Source of the DNA: Sphagnum compactum
Taxonomy: Eukaryota > Bryophyta > Sphagnopsida > Sphagnales
DNA: 64,000 nucleotides
NCBI GenBank assembly: GCA_965153455.1
Contig: OZ234498.1
Location: forward strand, 16,368,001 to 16,432,000
Direction: 5' to 3'
Each line of letters starts with the position of its first letter. Position 1 is the first letter of the stretch. The position numbers and the translations under genes were made by a program. Shown here piece after piece: positions 27,127-39,400 of the stretch. The notes under the pieces are model-generated. The model saw nothing but the letters and a program-made list of their open reading frames with translations, made no database searches and was not told the DNA's origin.

Positions 27127-29976
27127 TTAAAAGTTTGCACCAAATGGGTCTTTTGTAGAGGGGCTCAGCTCTTCCCCAGGTTTAGGGACAGCATTTTTGC
27201 CCCTCTCAGATCTGGAGTTAGCAGCAAATTTTAGGCTTGAGGTGTGTAAGCCCTTCTCCTTCTCAGGCTCACTCCACTCAGACGCGTAGTAGTCTTCCTC
27301 GGTTGCATGAGATGCAGGGAAGACCATGCCGCCCCATTGAGGAAAGTGGACAAGCCACACCAGCATTGTACAGCAGATTATCATGACCCCCATAAGTGTG
27401 ATGCCATCCTGTGTTGCATACGTTGCGCCTCTGAAGAAGATTACTTGTGTCAAGATCGAGCCCACATTACCACCAGCCCCTGTGAATCCAGAGATCACCC
27501 CAAGTGATCGCCGAGAAATGAAGGGGATGATTCCAAAGGTTGCCCCACAAGCTGCTTGGACAAAGAAGGAGAAGATGAGCATGATAACAATGGTCGAGCT
27601 CAGGTTTCCAAGACGACCCAAAGTCACACAAAGCACACCTCCAGTGGTTTGTATCAACCACAGGTTCCATAGCCTTCCCCGCATTCCAAAGTGTTTAGCC
27701 ACCACATCTGAAATAATTCCTCCCAATGGTCGAGAAATGAAATTCATGAGACCAAAAGTTGCTGCAATAGTGCCAGCTTTTGCCAGGTTCAGGTTGAACC
27801 GATCATAGAAGTATTGTGCAATGATGTTGTCAATAGTCAACTCCACCCCAAAGCAGTAGCCATATGTAATTGCAAAGATCCATGTTCTGTAATTTGTGAC
27901 TGCGTACAGGAACACCTGCATGATATTTGTGTGTACATATTATCAGCACTTTATCTGCCTGACATCATGCTTTTAAGCCTATACTTGATGAACTTGGTAA
28001 AATCTAACATTGGAGTTCAGTTGAATATACTGGAAACTAAGGTTGCCACTAAGCCCCCCCAATACTGCATGGTGCAACTTTACAACCCAAGAGATGGAAA
28101 AGATTGAAATCACAAATGGATTCAAGGTCTGATCCTGGTTTGATATTTCCCATTAAACCTACAGCTACACAAATAATCCTTCTTCAGCTAGATGGGGATA
28201 CCAATTGACTCCTAGAAGAAAATCAAGCCTGGTTGAAATGAGAAAATATAATATACAGCTCAGAACACTATGGATTATGGTGTAGATAGGTACTAGTGAA
28301 ATTGCCATATGATGACTATACCTTTTTGAAACTGTCCTTTGCCTTTGCACCTTTTTCCTTCAAGGCTCTATAGTTGCCGTCTGGCAGATCTTGTCCCAAA
28401 GACAAGACTGCCAATCCCATGATAATGTGCATAAAGCCAGGCAGAAAGAAAGCAAGACGCCATGCAGTGAAGTTTGTTGAGTGGAATCTGGGAAAGGCAG
28501 AAGAGAATTAATTTTGGAGCACTTTCAAAGATCACAATATGTCAGCCTTTGGTTGAAGAAACATTGATGTAAGCCAGACAACTCTTCTTGCACAAAATGA
28601 GGAAGGTGAACAAAGTGTAACAGCACACACTGTTGCAACCACAACCCATTGACAGGTACACTTGCAGAGCCTTACTTGCTCCTGATCAAGTCATATATGA
28701 GGGGCATGATGAGCTGCGTCGCACCCCCACCAAGGTTACCCCATCCTGCTGCTGTCCCGTTCACGAGCCCAATTATCTTGCTATTGAACATCGTGCTCAT
28801 CCAGAACTGGCAAGAGACGAATGTTGCAAGTGAGAAACCAATGAAGAACCGGACCAGAATGAATCCAGAGATGGTCGACACTGACGCCATGGAGAAGACG
28901 GCGGGCGCTGCCAACATGATCAGGAACGCGCACCCGTATCGTGGTCCCACGAGGTCGCACAGGGGACCCATGAGCAGTCGAGAAAGAACCGAACCTGACA
29001 TTAGCACCCGACAACTTCTGTCAATGTCCGCTTCCTTCCGTCACTTTGGTTACATTGGAAACGAAGACCTTACCCCGATATAGCACACGAGCACACACGA
29101 AAATACTCTTTCTTTCTAATGGAGACAGTGCAGCCCAAGAGGCGTGCACACACAAGAAAATATTCAAGCACTAAGGGGACTCTACTTTGCTACCGTCTTT
29201 CTTTCATTTTCTTTCTTCTTCAAACTCTAATCAGTTGGCCAGAGCTGCAGCAAGGGGGACAGACCATCAAGCTGATTCAACGCCCATGGAATCCACGTCT
29301 GGCCAACTGAAGACCTTCTCTGAGATTCTGCAATTTCTCTAAACTAGCTGGACATTTCCGAACTCCCTTCCGAGCTCACACATATACAGAATTAAGCGAG
29401 CTCATGATCCACTTTTGAAGACCGACACTTTTTTTCACAACATACAGTGATCCTGTAGGTTATTAGTGGATGCATTTCTTGTCAACCAGTTAGGAAGCTA
29501 CCGTTTCCCACACATCATACTGATCAGCATACAACAGAAGAACTCGGAACTCCAAATTACAGTCATGGTTGCAACACTGTATTGATCATATTCTGCGGGA
29601 GTGTTATTATATTACCTGACACCGAAGCGATTCCCGCATTGCCAATGTCATTGGCCGTCAAGTTGAGGTTGTCGCGAATGACGGGAATCAAAGGAGGTGC
29701 CGCGAAGGTGGAGAGGAAGCAAGTGAAGAAGGAAATCCATGAGAGATGGAATGCGCGCATGTGCGGCTGTCCGAACTGCCACACCTTCAGAGTCGTGGCC
29801 TTGTGTTCGGAGTCCACGGGAAGCGAGAATTTTAGCTTTGGGTCGGCGCTGTCGACCATACCCGAGACATGAAGAGCATAAACAGGCTCCCTGCCCGTCA
29901 CCCCGTGCATTGAACTTCCAGGGCCCCCCTTCTCGTTCGCCCCATTCCCCACCCCCGAAGTCGTCTGATCTGCCAT
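27127..29976 (-). CDS. NRT2: High-affinity nitrate transporter, NRT2 family (MFS, NNP), 4 exons
   Basis: This is a plasma-membrane proton-coupled nitrate importer of the major facilitator superfamily; plant NRT2 proteins usually need the partner NAR2/NRT3. Exons, read downward: 29976-29616, 28994-28676, 28487-28322, 27915-27127. All are GT/AG with closing phases, totalling 1635 nt, which gives 544 aa and a stop at 27127-27129. Residues 1 to about 70 are a hydrophilic N-terminus. The NNP signature GWGNLGGG is at about 204-211, and its second-half counterpart [10 protein letters not shown] at about 426-435. The substrate-binding arginines are expected in SRLLMG (near 126) and SRPLGG (near 344). 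Other landmarks are [55 protein letters not shown] and GMRGRLW, with a cytosolic tail containing YYASEW. The start is supported by MADQ in a good context and the typical NRT2 N-terminal length. Confidence 0.96.
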
Positions 29977-30458
29977 TGATCAAATCCAAAAAATGAAAAA
30001 GAAAAGTTGGGGATGCACCTGCAGTGATCGAGCCCCCAAATTTCGCTTCTATTCTTTTTGACTTATTTTCCGCTTATCTCCTATGTTTCCAACAACATCC
30101 AGACTTGCTTCCTTGTCTTCCCCATCGTACTTCCCTTCTAGCTTCTACACTTGCTGTCAAGCAATTCTAGCAATTGGTAAGGGAAACCATGCACTTCTCA
30201 CAAGTGCCCAACAAATTTTTCAACGAACGTGGACGTTACTATTGAGAAACCTTTCAAGAAATAAAAATACGGTGGGCATCTCACAAGGCAAGCGGGATCT
30301 GAGAGAGACAGAGAGACAGAAACATAGCTAGCAGCACAAAGACGCAAGGAAAAGCAGATGACAAGAGAGTTCTTGCAGTGTTTGCGTGGAGAACCCAATA
30401 AACAACCAGGATGGCAATGATGCCAGGTTACCTGCCACAGACCTATGGGAGACGAGAG

Positions 30459-30466
30459 TATTTATA
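30459..30466 (-). promoter_or_regulatory. TATA box candidate for NRT2
   Basis: The minus strand reads TATAAATA here, about 485 nt upstream of the NRT2 ATG. That would give a long 5' UTR, possibly with an intron, which I cannot see directly. The 30480-30960 stretch behind it is much richer in G+C and CpG than anything nearby, as expected of an upstream promoter region. Confidence 0.5.
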
Positions 30467-30984
30467 AGCTATGCACGCCAGCCTCCCCATCCGCCGCAGT
30501 TGCGAGCGCGTCACGTCTTGTACGTATGCCTCCTTACCCCCTTCCAACGCTCCACGCAGCGACAGAATGCTGCGCCGGGATGAAATCCAGCCCAAACTCT
30601 CAAGTGTGAGCGCGGACCCAATACGAGTGCACGGGCCAGATGCGGGCAATGCCTCTTCGGGGAAATTTTCAAGATATGCATTGGGCTGCCACACACCCGT
30701 GCTCCGGCCCCATGCCTAACTTGCATGTTAAACTCTAAGTCAGATTCCAAGGGCCGTCTGAAGGTACCGAAACAGGTACGCAGAATTCTGTTATTGCCGC
30801 ATCGAGCTCTGTGCGACGCGGCCGACTGGCCGCCGGGCCGCTTGGTTTCAAGCCGCCGCACGCCGTGGGCCCCATGTACCGTACCCAAAAGGTTCTGGCA
30901 CCACGCCCGTGGACCAACCCTGGCACATTACACGTTTTTTCACGGACGGAAAACACCCTTTGCGATAGGACACCAGAATGAATG

Positions 30985-33619
30985 ATCCTTGTAGGAGTTC
31001 AGTGGCCAGCCCTAGGCTAAAGAAGAGTCGGTTGGATATGAATGGGGATAGTAAGCAAGTCCGGGAAATTAGTGTGGTTCATTAGGGTAGAATTGTGCAT
31101 CACCGATCACTACCCTATCACCAAACAGTTATTTCGATCTTTGTCATCTCCGCTTCATTTTGAGCCATTTAAAATGTTATGGGAGCACTATGTCAAGCTC
31201 CAGAAATCATCTTGGAAGTGCAAAGGAAAAGGAGCAATGAAAAAATAACAAGAAGAAAAATAAACTTTCTAACTTACAAAATGTGTGTGTGTGTTTTTTT
31301 TTCTTCTCTTTGGACCCCTCTTACTTTTAAAGCTTATAACTTTCTTATTTCTTGTTCATTTTAAATGATAAAAGTTCTATAGGAGGGTCACCTTGAGTTC
31401 TACAAATAATTTTTGACCTCTAATAGCAACAGAGCAACACACAAGGAAATTTTTGGGTGTTCGGGAACCAGCTTTAATGCGTTCGGTGGTTTGTTTTTGT
31501 GTGAGTTCTTGACTCCTCTACTTTAGGGGGGGTTCCTAACTTTCTCAATTCTTATTGGTTTTTGACGATTTTTAGTGCGCCAGATGTGCCAATAGGAGGG
31601 GTTCAAGTTTTATTTGAACACCAGAAACACCTCCCCTTGGATCCGGACTGCCCTGAATGCTTAAATGTTTGCTCACCAGACACTCTGCCCTATGGGTCTG
31701 TAATCACATGGGCTTGTGAAGTAGTAGTATAGGTATTCATTCTGCAGAAATTTGGGTTATTTATTTTGACTCGGCCAATTCTGCCACCAAAATTGGCCCA
31801 GTAACAATTATGATGATATGTGCTTGGTATATAGGAATCATGAACATTTGGTAAATCAGTAAATAATTTGGGATTACATACACATGAGAACAGAAACCAA
31901 AACTGGATGAAGGGGATTTCAGAGGTCAAAATGAAGATGTGATTATGAACTTCTAGAGATTTTAAGTTGTGCATAATTATATGATTGTATTTGTTCAAAA
32001 TCCATAGCTTTGTTGCTTCTTGCTAGGAAAGGACCTGATTTTGCACCTTGTTTGTTGGATTGCTTGCCCAACTGCCTTTGCACACGGTGTGTACAAAGGG
32101 TGTGGCCAGTGCACCCTTTTTGATACAAACATATCATACTCAATTCAACCTCATGTGTCTCAATAGCTTTGCCGGAGCTCTAAATCACATATAAAAAATT
32201 TAGGATGTGTAAATAAATTCAATAGGCCTTAATTTGGGCTTCTGTTTTTAGAAGGGTCAAATTTTGAACTTTCACCATTAGGATGTTGGACTTGGACTTC
32301 ACCTAAGTCTTGGAAACAAGTTTCAATTATTTTGGTTGTCCATGTTTGAATTATTTTGTGACTACTGCTTTGTAAGCCACATGTGTATTACCAACGCTTT
32401 GCTAGGACAAAAATTGGAATACTTGAATGTGAAGGACACTGTTAAGGATCTTAAAGTTAGGGTAACTCCAACCATGCATTGTATTAAGTGTCAAGAGTGG
32501 CATGAGATGGTGAACAAAAGAATTGGGATTGTCTCTACCAACTCATGTTTGGTAGAGTGTGCAACTTAGTAAATAGGGTGGCATAATTTCAGTGAGATTC
32601 TTTTCAAGTTGTAACTTTTTTGCACTCCCTCAACTCAAAATAGCTAGTCAGTGTGGAAAAGAGTTGTCATAATTGCTAGTGACTTGTTTTCAAGAGAGCT
32701 TTGCTGAGCTCAATCTCTTATACACAAAAGTCAATGAACCATCAAGAACCGCCTCCTTTTTGAAGCTATGTATTTTCATTGTGCTATGAACTTAAAAGGA
32801 ATGGATGTAGGTTTAGAAGCATATCTTAGGGGCCATATTAAAGAAGATGATGAAATAATATAAAGATTTCATGAGCGGTCAAAGTGGCAAGTTGTTATTG
32901 GGTTAGGAGAAATTGGTAATTTTTAAGGGACATGTTTGAGTTTCATGCTTATGGAAGAAAGTACTTACATTTCTATGGGAATTCCTCAGGGGAAATAGGA
33001 ATGTTGTAAATAGATCAAGGTGTGATAGGATAGATTTTGTTTGTGATCTGTCTCAAATTATGCCTTCTTCTTTATTGAACGTCTTAGGTTGAATTTTGTT
33101 TTGGGAGGGTGCATTTCATTGACTATTGTAGTAATCCATTGGTGATGTGATATGCTATGTGATTTGCGAAATGTCACAAAGATGACCAGCAGGCTCTTGA
33201 AAGAGAAATTAAAATGTTTTAATTCCTTAAATCCCATAAAATGAAATTGGTACTTTGTTTAGGTTGGTAAGAGATTTGAATAATGATTTAGTGGGTTCCA
33301 CTATTTTGAAACCTCATTGTTATTCTTGAATCTATAGTATGTGATTATAAATTATTAAACTTTGCATCTATAGATAATAAATATTTCCCCCTTTCTTTTG
33401 GTTGCAATACCTTTTTCATTGAAGCCTTTGAAGGCCTACCTTTAACCTAGGAAACATTAAGTTTGACTAGATTTTCAAAACCCAAAACTGGAATTGGAAT
33501 CTCTTTGAAGGGTTGGGGTCGTGAGTTCAACTTGCATGGGGGTGGGTCTCACAGTAGGACCACCATTTGACATGCCTTTTTGCCTTGATGAGCCTTGTGT
33601 TGGGACCACCGCAATGGGG
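30985..33619. other. Intergenic sequence
   Basis: No gene recognised. A few mixed-composition stretches (31430-31680) resemble LTR-like unique sequence, but no paired end, primer site or coding domain was found. Confidence 0.4.
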
Positions 33620-33700
33620 CATCATGGCAACATGGCATTATGACGGCATGGGTGGCTATTCCAAATCGATGGATTGGGGTTCAACTCCCCAATTTGCCTT
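33620..33700 (+). repeat. tRNA-like (SINE-head-like) module
   Basis: At 33674-33692 there is a well-formed T-arm: TTGGGG, loop beginning TTCAAC, CCCCAA. About 30 bp upstream, GGGTGGCTATTCC is A-box-like. No complete cloverleaf could be folded, so this is more likely a SINE head or tRNA relic than a working tRNA. Confidence 0.42.
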
Positions 33701-34618
33701 ATGACCTAAGTTGAAGGGTTACACGATTAAAACTTGGGACAAGTTAAACTTGTTCTAAAACAAATAGGAATTTGTTCTTGGGGCAACATATTCTCATCTT
33801 GTGTTGTCTCAAATTATTTTTTGGAGCATCTTGGTGAGTGCCAAGGCAACACCAAAATGTCACCCCACATTTCCTTTTAGGACAACTTAGGTGTTGTCTC
33901 ATGAACAACCTAGTGTTATACTAAGTTGGCCATGAAACAACACTTGATGTTGTCCATTGGGAACCTACATGCCTTAGAATTATCTCAAGAATGACTTTGT
34001 GTGAAAGCTACACCTAACCTAAGTCCTAGTGAGTCTAGATTTAGTTAACAAATTGAATCCAACAATACTCTCACTAACCCTTTGCGTTGTGGGATGAGCA
34101 AATCTAATTAGGAATTAGAAGCAAGGAAGTGTTTAAGAGCTCAAGTGCGAGAGAGTATGAAGACCAAATCAAAAAGGTGTTTCATGGGTGGGGGGCAGAA
34201 ATAGTGGGAAGTTGGAACCCACTCAAATATTGAGTGGATTTTGAAACTTTTTGCATAAAAAACCCCATCTATTTGGGTGGGGAAAGTACAAACAGTGGGC
34301 CCATGGGCATTCATGGAAACGTGCCTTATGCCCTCCTACAACTTAACTATTGTGCAACAATGGGATATTATTCTACTTGGGCAGGTCACAAAAATAATAA
34401 GCCCAAGAAAATGTTGACCTCTTGTTGAAGATTAAAATAAGCAAAATATTTATTTATTCTTCATTCAACTTCATTCATTTAACACCTAATCTTTCTTTTC
34501 TTACTGGTTATTGCATGGAACCTAATTGTTTCAAGTCACTAATGAACCCCAGGAACAATTGTCAAGCTTAATATCCACATTTCAATAGGTGTTTTTAAAC
34601 CTCCTTTTAGGTTGCAAC
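33701..34618. other. Intergenic sequence with GTTGTC/ACAAC words
   Basis: No gene recognised. Between 33780 and 33960 the words GTTGTC and ACAAC recur at irregular spacing (for example GTGTTGTCTC twice), suggesting a decayed local repeat. Confidence 0.4.
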
Positions 34619-34813
34619 CATTACTACACAATGTGGGTGTAGTTTGTTAGTTCTCGTTCAATGGACCAGTGAATTCAATGCATCCTCATTAGGTTTGGTT
34701 CAGTGGACCAATGAATTCTTTGCATCCTCCTTAGGTCTTGTTTAGGAGACTAGTGAATTCACTCAAAATCCAATGAAATCATTTCGTATATAAAAACGCA
34801 TTTTGTTGTAGTG
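34619..34813 (+). mobile_element. CACTA-like MITE, copy B (195 bp)
   Basis: The left end CATTACTACACAATGTGGG and the right end ...GCATTTTGTTGTAGTG are inverted relatives. The flanks are AAC at 34616-34618 and AAC at 34814-34816, a perfect 3-bp target duplication. Internal words CCAGTGAATTCA and GAATTCACTCAAAATCCA are shared with copies A, C and D. It is non-coding. Confidence 0.88.
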
Positions 34814-34984
34814 AACAAATATTATTGTGCGACCATCATAGTCATTTGAGGCAAAAGAGGTTGAGGCAAATTGGTAGGGTTCAAAAGCCTAGATGAATGG
34901 CTTTGTATGTGCTACCATGGTGGAAGAGCACAAAATTGTGCCACAATTTAAAAACATTTGAAACAACATGGATATGATGCATTG

Positions 34985-35200
34985 TGGCAGTTCAAGTAAC
35001 ACATCTCAAGATGGCATCTTGTTGAACACACTCCAAGCATACTCCATGCTCCCACACTTTGCATACATGTCCACCAGAAAGACATCAAGCTCCAAACCAC
35101 ATTGAATGATCTGCTGATGAACACACCTGCCCTCTTCAATCGCAACCATGTTAGCACATGCTTTCAGCACCCCCACAAAAGTAACAGAGTATGCTTCTCA
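34985..35200 (-). pseudogene. PPR protein fragment (PLS-type), one internal stop
   Basis: One continuous minus-strand frame reads SVTFVGVLKACANMVAIEEG, then RCVHQQIIQCGLELDVF, then LVDMYAKCGSMEYAWSVFNK, MPS, stop, DV. This is the P-L-S repeat wording of plant organellar RNA-editing and processing PPR proteins. It covers about two repeats. The few residues usual between DVF and LVDMYAK (a VGSS-like stretch) are missing, and the TGA stands where an arginine codon (often CGA) is usual. No start, further repeats or DYW domain were found next to it. Confidence 0.82.
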
Positions 35201-35349
35201 TGTCCTTGTACATTTGAAACCTAGGTACCTCTCATTTGTCTACAACCAGAAATTCAAATCAATTTAATCAGCCATGGATTCTCCACATCCTACGCATAAA
35301 TGCCATCATAAGAACAGAGAAAGCTGCACTGACCTTCTCATCAGCATAT

Positions 35350-36769
35350 TGCATTTACCTACCTTCTCCATAGTGAATCCCTTCCACTTTCGATGGTTTG
35401 CTAACAGGCACACCTCCCTCTTCACCTACAGGGTAAACTTTCAGCTGGTGGCTCAAAGCAGTAACACACAGCATGTGCAAACCTGAAGAATCGAGTCCTC
35501 AAGACAAGAAACAGTGCCAAACCATTCAATGTCAGTAGCTCCACCACCCAAAGGTGGGTTGTCACAACAATCTCATGCTTGAGACAAAACTGTAGTCATG
35601 ATTCCCATTTGAAGCATGGATTTGTCTTGATCTGGTTGACTGCTGGCTTGATCTTGGCCTATGCCAGATAATCCTGTGGCAAGATGTCACAATTATTTGC
35701 AAATTCCACAGCAACCAAAATAGCAAATTTGAGTCTCTCAACACATCTCCAAACACTACCCACCAAATAATCAGTAACTTTATGGTTAAGGAGTCAGACA
35801 ATAGCATACTTACTGTGAAACCAGGAATCACTTCCCAATGTAATAGAACATAAGACACATCCAACAAAAATCACGAGTTTGGTAAGGACCTAATGCCAAA
35901 GGCAGCTCCTCCATAGTATGCCATGTGGCTTCAAGAGAGATTGTGATATTGATATCAAGCACACCATCAACATCCTTTGCACTTTTGGTTGTGCCAACCC
36001 CTGCAACATCAATGCATCAGATCCAATCAAGATAAAAATATAGCTAGCCATAGCATGGTACCAAGTTTCAACCCTCTAAGCCAACAGGCCAAAAGAGGCA
36101 GGTTATGCATTATTGTGACTTGCACTTAAGTTTCACTCACAACCATGGTTGTTACAATTTGGGAGATGTGGGCTTGCATTATAATAATGGATTATACTGA
36201 ATACTAGAGGCTTTTGCTTGGCATTTAGTAAATTCAGTCATGAAAGAATGCACTGCACTGTAAAATAATCTTGATTGTACCAGTGTACTTTGTCTCTTTT
36301 CCAGAAGGGAGAGAAACCTGACATTCTAGTTACGATCAAGAGCACTTCTCTCTGAAAATCAAACTGTATAATGGGTAGCAATTGGAAAATGAATCAAATA
36401 GAGGTTCAAGTAGTCTATCTGCAGATTCTTCAAGTTGTCTTTGCATGCTTCCATCACATGCCCATAGTATGACTTCCAGAGCTGTCATAATCAACCCCCA
36501 TTCAATATCCTAGATCACATGTACAGAACAAGGATAACTCTCAAATTTTGGTTTTGTCTATCGAAGCACAGATAGTAGGGAAAGACATAGAAGGACTGTA
36601 GGTTTGTCACAGCTAGCAGTCTGTGTGGTCTTGCTGAACATGAAGACCTATCTGTGAGATTGTAAATACAAGGATGAGGGATTTCACCTTGGTGGTAATG
36701 AAGAGCTTCACACTTAACAAGGCCTTGAGCAATGCCTTCAGCAAGAGCTGCTCTCATTCTTGTAATCAG
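35350..36769 (-). pseudogene. Aldo-keto reductase, aldose-6-phosphate-reductase-like, decayed
   Basis: Exons on the minus strand match plant NADPH-dependent aldose/mannose-6-phosphate reductases (AKR2 type, sugar-alcohol synthesis). Exon 36769-36688: ADYKNES and ALAEGIAQGLVKCEALH. Exon 36481-36364: LWKSYYGHVMEACKDNLKNL then LIHFPIATHYT, intact apart from a damaged donor. Exon 36000-about 35903: GVGTTKSAKDVDGVLDINIT and ISLEATWHTMEEL. Exon about 35707-35483: NNCDILPQDYLA, stop, AKIKPAVNQI, a further TGA, FCLKHEI, then a frameshift before GGGATDIEWFGTVSC. A last remnant near 35400-35350 reads VPVSKPSKVEGI (family IPKTSK.ERI). The first exon with the cofactor-binding start is missing or is the weak match near 37345-37420 (SGFP, then TGVHM). 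Two stops and at least one frameshift make it a pseudogene. Confidence 0.85.
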
Positions 36770-38799
36770 CTGCAATAATTCCAGTGATGATGCATCCGCA
36801 TAGCCTCAATTTTTGGTTCTCACTTTCTGATCAGTCAACTCATTGCCATGTGTGCAAGCTATGCTATTGCAAGATGAATCCAAATCGTATCCACAAACTG
36901 ATCATATGCACTTGCCCTTACTGGGATAGTTATGCAACTTAGACCCAATTGACTCATGAAAATTCCTGAATCAAACTAGTAAAATTGTAGATGGCTGGAC
37001 AACATATTCACCAAAGTCAGGTACAAGTTGCCATAACTTTGTTCACAGTGCAAAAACACATTTTGGGTTCTGCACAACCTACAATAATATGGAAGACATG
37101 GATTCAGAGTAAGACACAAGCACTGTGTAAATTTCAAGACATGATATGTGAGATATATGGTGAACAAGTTTTCAAGCTCCCTGCCATTGTTTTTGACAGA
37201 TGCTCAAAAAGATACATCCACATGCCAGAACATGAGAGACACCAAATGTATACACATTCATTGCATGGACTTGCATAAGATCCTAGAATTGTCAATGTAA
37301 GCAAAGTAGTTCAGAAGCCCTCAGGAATTATGTACATGTCCCACATATGCACACCAGTAAAGGTATGGGGAAACCCAGAACTTCCCAGAAAGGATAAGTC
37401 AAATGATCCCGAAATTTTGAGACCTTCGGCTGCAGATTTGTTGCCCTAAAGCAAGTGAGATGCAAGCTACATTAAGCAGAAACTGCAATGAACATGCCAG
37501 ATTGCCGAAACCAAATGCATCAAACCCTTGCGTCAAAGAAACAGTAACCTTGAACTATTTGAGCAAAACCAGTCCACTCTTGACAGGCACAGTGTTGTTG
37601 CTCTCAACAGATGATCAGAAACCATCACAGCTTCCAATCAGGCATGCAAAGCAAAAAGTAGAATGTAAGAGACAGAGATAGACAGACAAACATGCACAGT
37701 CAAAATGTTGGAAACCATGCTTCAAGGCCTGAAAAACAACATTATGCAAAACCCCTGGATCTGCCTACCACACACCCAGCCCCAGCATCAGCATCTTGTG
37801 CCCACTGTTGAGCTTGATTGCTGCATTTGCCATCTCTTCTGAACACACACTATGACCAACTAAATAGAAACTTCTCTATGCTTCAGCCTCTAATCACCTT
37901 GCAGGACACAGCAAGAGAGGGATGGAGCAGCTAAGCACAGAATATAGAAGGATACCTAACATGGGCAACATATGTAGCTGTGTACTTCACAAATTTGCAA
38001 TAACAGAAAACCTAGCACACAGATTCTCTCTCTCCTATGCAGTACCACAACCAGACAACAACCTAAGAAATGAATTCAGGCGTTTCTTTGCATTGTGTGA
38101 CCTATGACATTGGAATGAACTCCATTTTCCTCATCATTGTAGCCTTTGAAAGCAAAAGTGCAGTGATATGAATACGAACACAAGCATTACAGTTCTATCT
38201 CAAGATTTCCAGTTCCTTGAGATCAAGCAACCTTTCTAGTGTGAAATGGAGTCTATGTTCTTCATCCTGCCACTCCCAGTGAAAGTAACCATAAAGCACA
38301 TAAGCCCTACAAAGAGCAACAGTTAGACATAGAAACACCAACAGTAAATTGTATAGATAATTTACAACTCTTTCAGATTGTGCAACCTGTGAGCTTGAAT
38401 CAAGGTACATGTCCTTCATCCTTGGAGTCCTTTATAGTGTATGAAGAACACACAAACAAGAGCACTGCCAACAACAGACACCTGTTTCTTTCAGTTTAAT
38501 GAATCATTCAACCTCTGTTTCATAACATCCTTGCAAGCTTTCATTATGCAATCAAAGCATCAAGGACCAAACATACTCTAACCATAACAATACACACATA
38601 GGTATACATCAATTTTCTCTACTAAAAAGTTTCACAGATTCACAGCTTCTGCAACCCTCCAAAGTTCAAAATAAAAACCAAAGCACATATACAAACTCAA
38701 ACTTCTGTGCTCCCTCAAAAGCATTGCAGCAAAGCACAATTATCAAGCAAGAGTGCAATAATTTTTCAAACATAAAGAGCAAGGTTTTACATTTTTGGG
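36770..38799. other. Unassigned stretch with exon-like islands
   Basis: No complete gene was found. On the minus strand, 37440-37310 is open after a TAG acceptor (AEGLKISGSFDLSFLG) and may be a degraded first exon of the aldo-keto reductase. At about 38330-38205, also on the minus strand, a TTTGTAG acceptor is followed by AYVLYGYFHWEWQDEEHRLH and LERLLDLKELEILR then a stop, which looks like a terminal exon of something I do not recognise. Confidence 0.4.
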
Positions 38800-38920
38800 C
38801 TTACCATGCAATGCATTGTGCATCCTCCAAGTATGCTGGTCCAAGTTACCACATCTCAAGATGGCATCTTGTTGAACACTTTCCAAACATCCTCCACTCT
38901 TTGCATACATGGAGGATGTT
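38800..38920 (-). pseudogene. PPR fragment sharing the premature stop of the 35-kb copy
   Basis: The minus strand reads SMYAKSG, then after a small deletion DVWKVFNKMPS, stop, DVVTWTSILGGC. Nucleotides CATCTCAAGATGGCATCTTG (plus strand) are identical to those in the fragment at 34985-35200, including the TGA. It is too short to be functional. Confidence 0.75.
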
Positions 38921-39224
38921 AACAAACTAATCTAGACTTGCAGATCAATGTTGGTGGGTTATTGAGTTTTGATTAGTTAACAATATTTCAATTAGTAATA
39001 ACTTAGCAATTGGTTAATTGATTGTCTGATGATGCATTGAGCTTATTGTGCCAATTATAAGATAACACTAAAGGCCTTACATTGCATGATTAAGGAGGGA
39101 GGTCAAATTTACCTAAGACCTTTTCAAACTTTAAAGCTTTTATTTCCCAAGATTATGGTACATAAGCACACCTAGAATTGCAACAAAAGTATTGTTGGAG
39201 TTTTTACACGCGCATAACTTAACA

Positions 39225-39400
39225 ATTAACAGCCCCACAAAAGTAACAGAAAAGGGTTGCACTCATTCAGGAATTGCACTTGTTGAAACAGTTCAATGCC
39301 TTTGTAATTACCCACATTGCACTTGTCCCAAGTGATTAAGTTTTAGCAAGGCATCTTGTTAAACAATCTTGAAACATCTTGAATGCCCATGTATGCACCA
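39225..39400 (-). pseudogene. PPR fragment
   Basis: The minus strand reads LFNKMPC, stop (TAA), NLITW, then GIELFQQVQF and, in another frame, VTFVGL. This is the same kind of PPR repeat as its neighbours and probably part of the same dead gene, with unrelated AT-rich DNA between it and 38920. Confidence 0.65.

Noticed and set aside
29582-29996. Plus-strand open frames over NRT2 exon 1
   Set aside because: These are antisense shadows of a confirmed exon.
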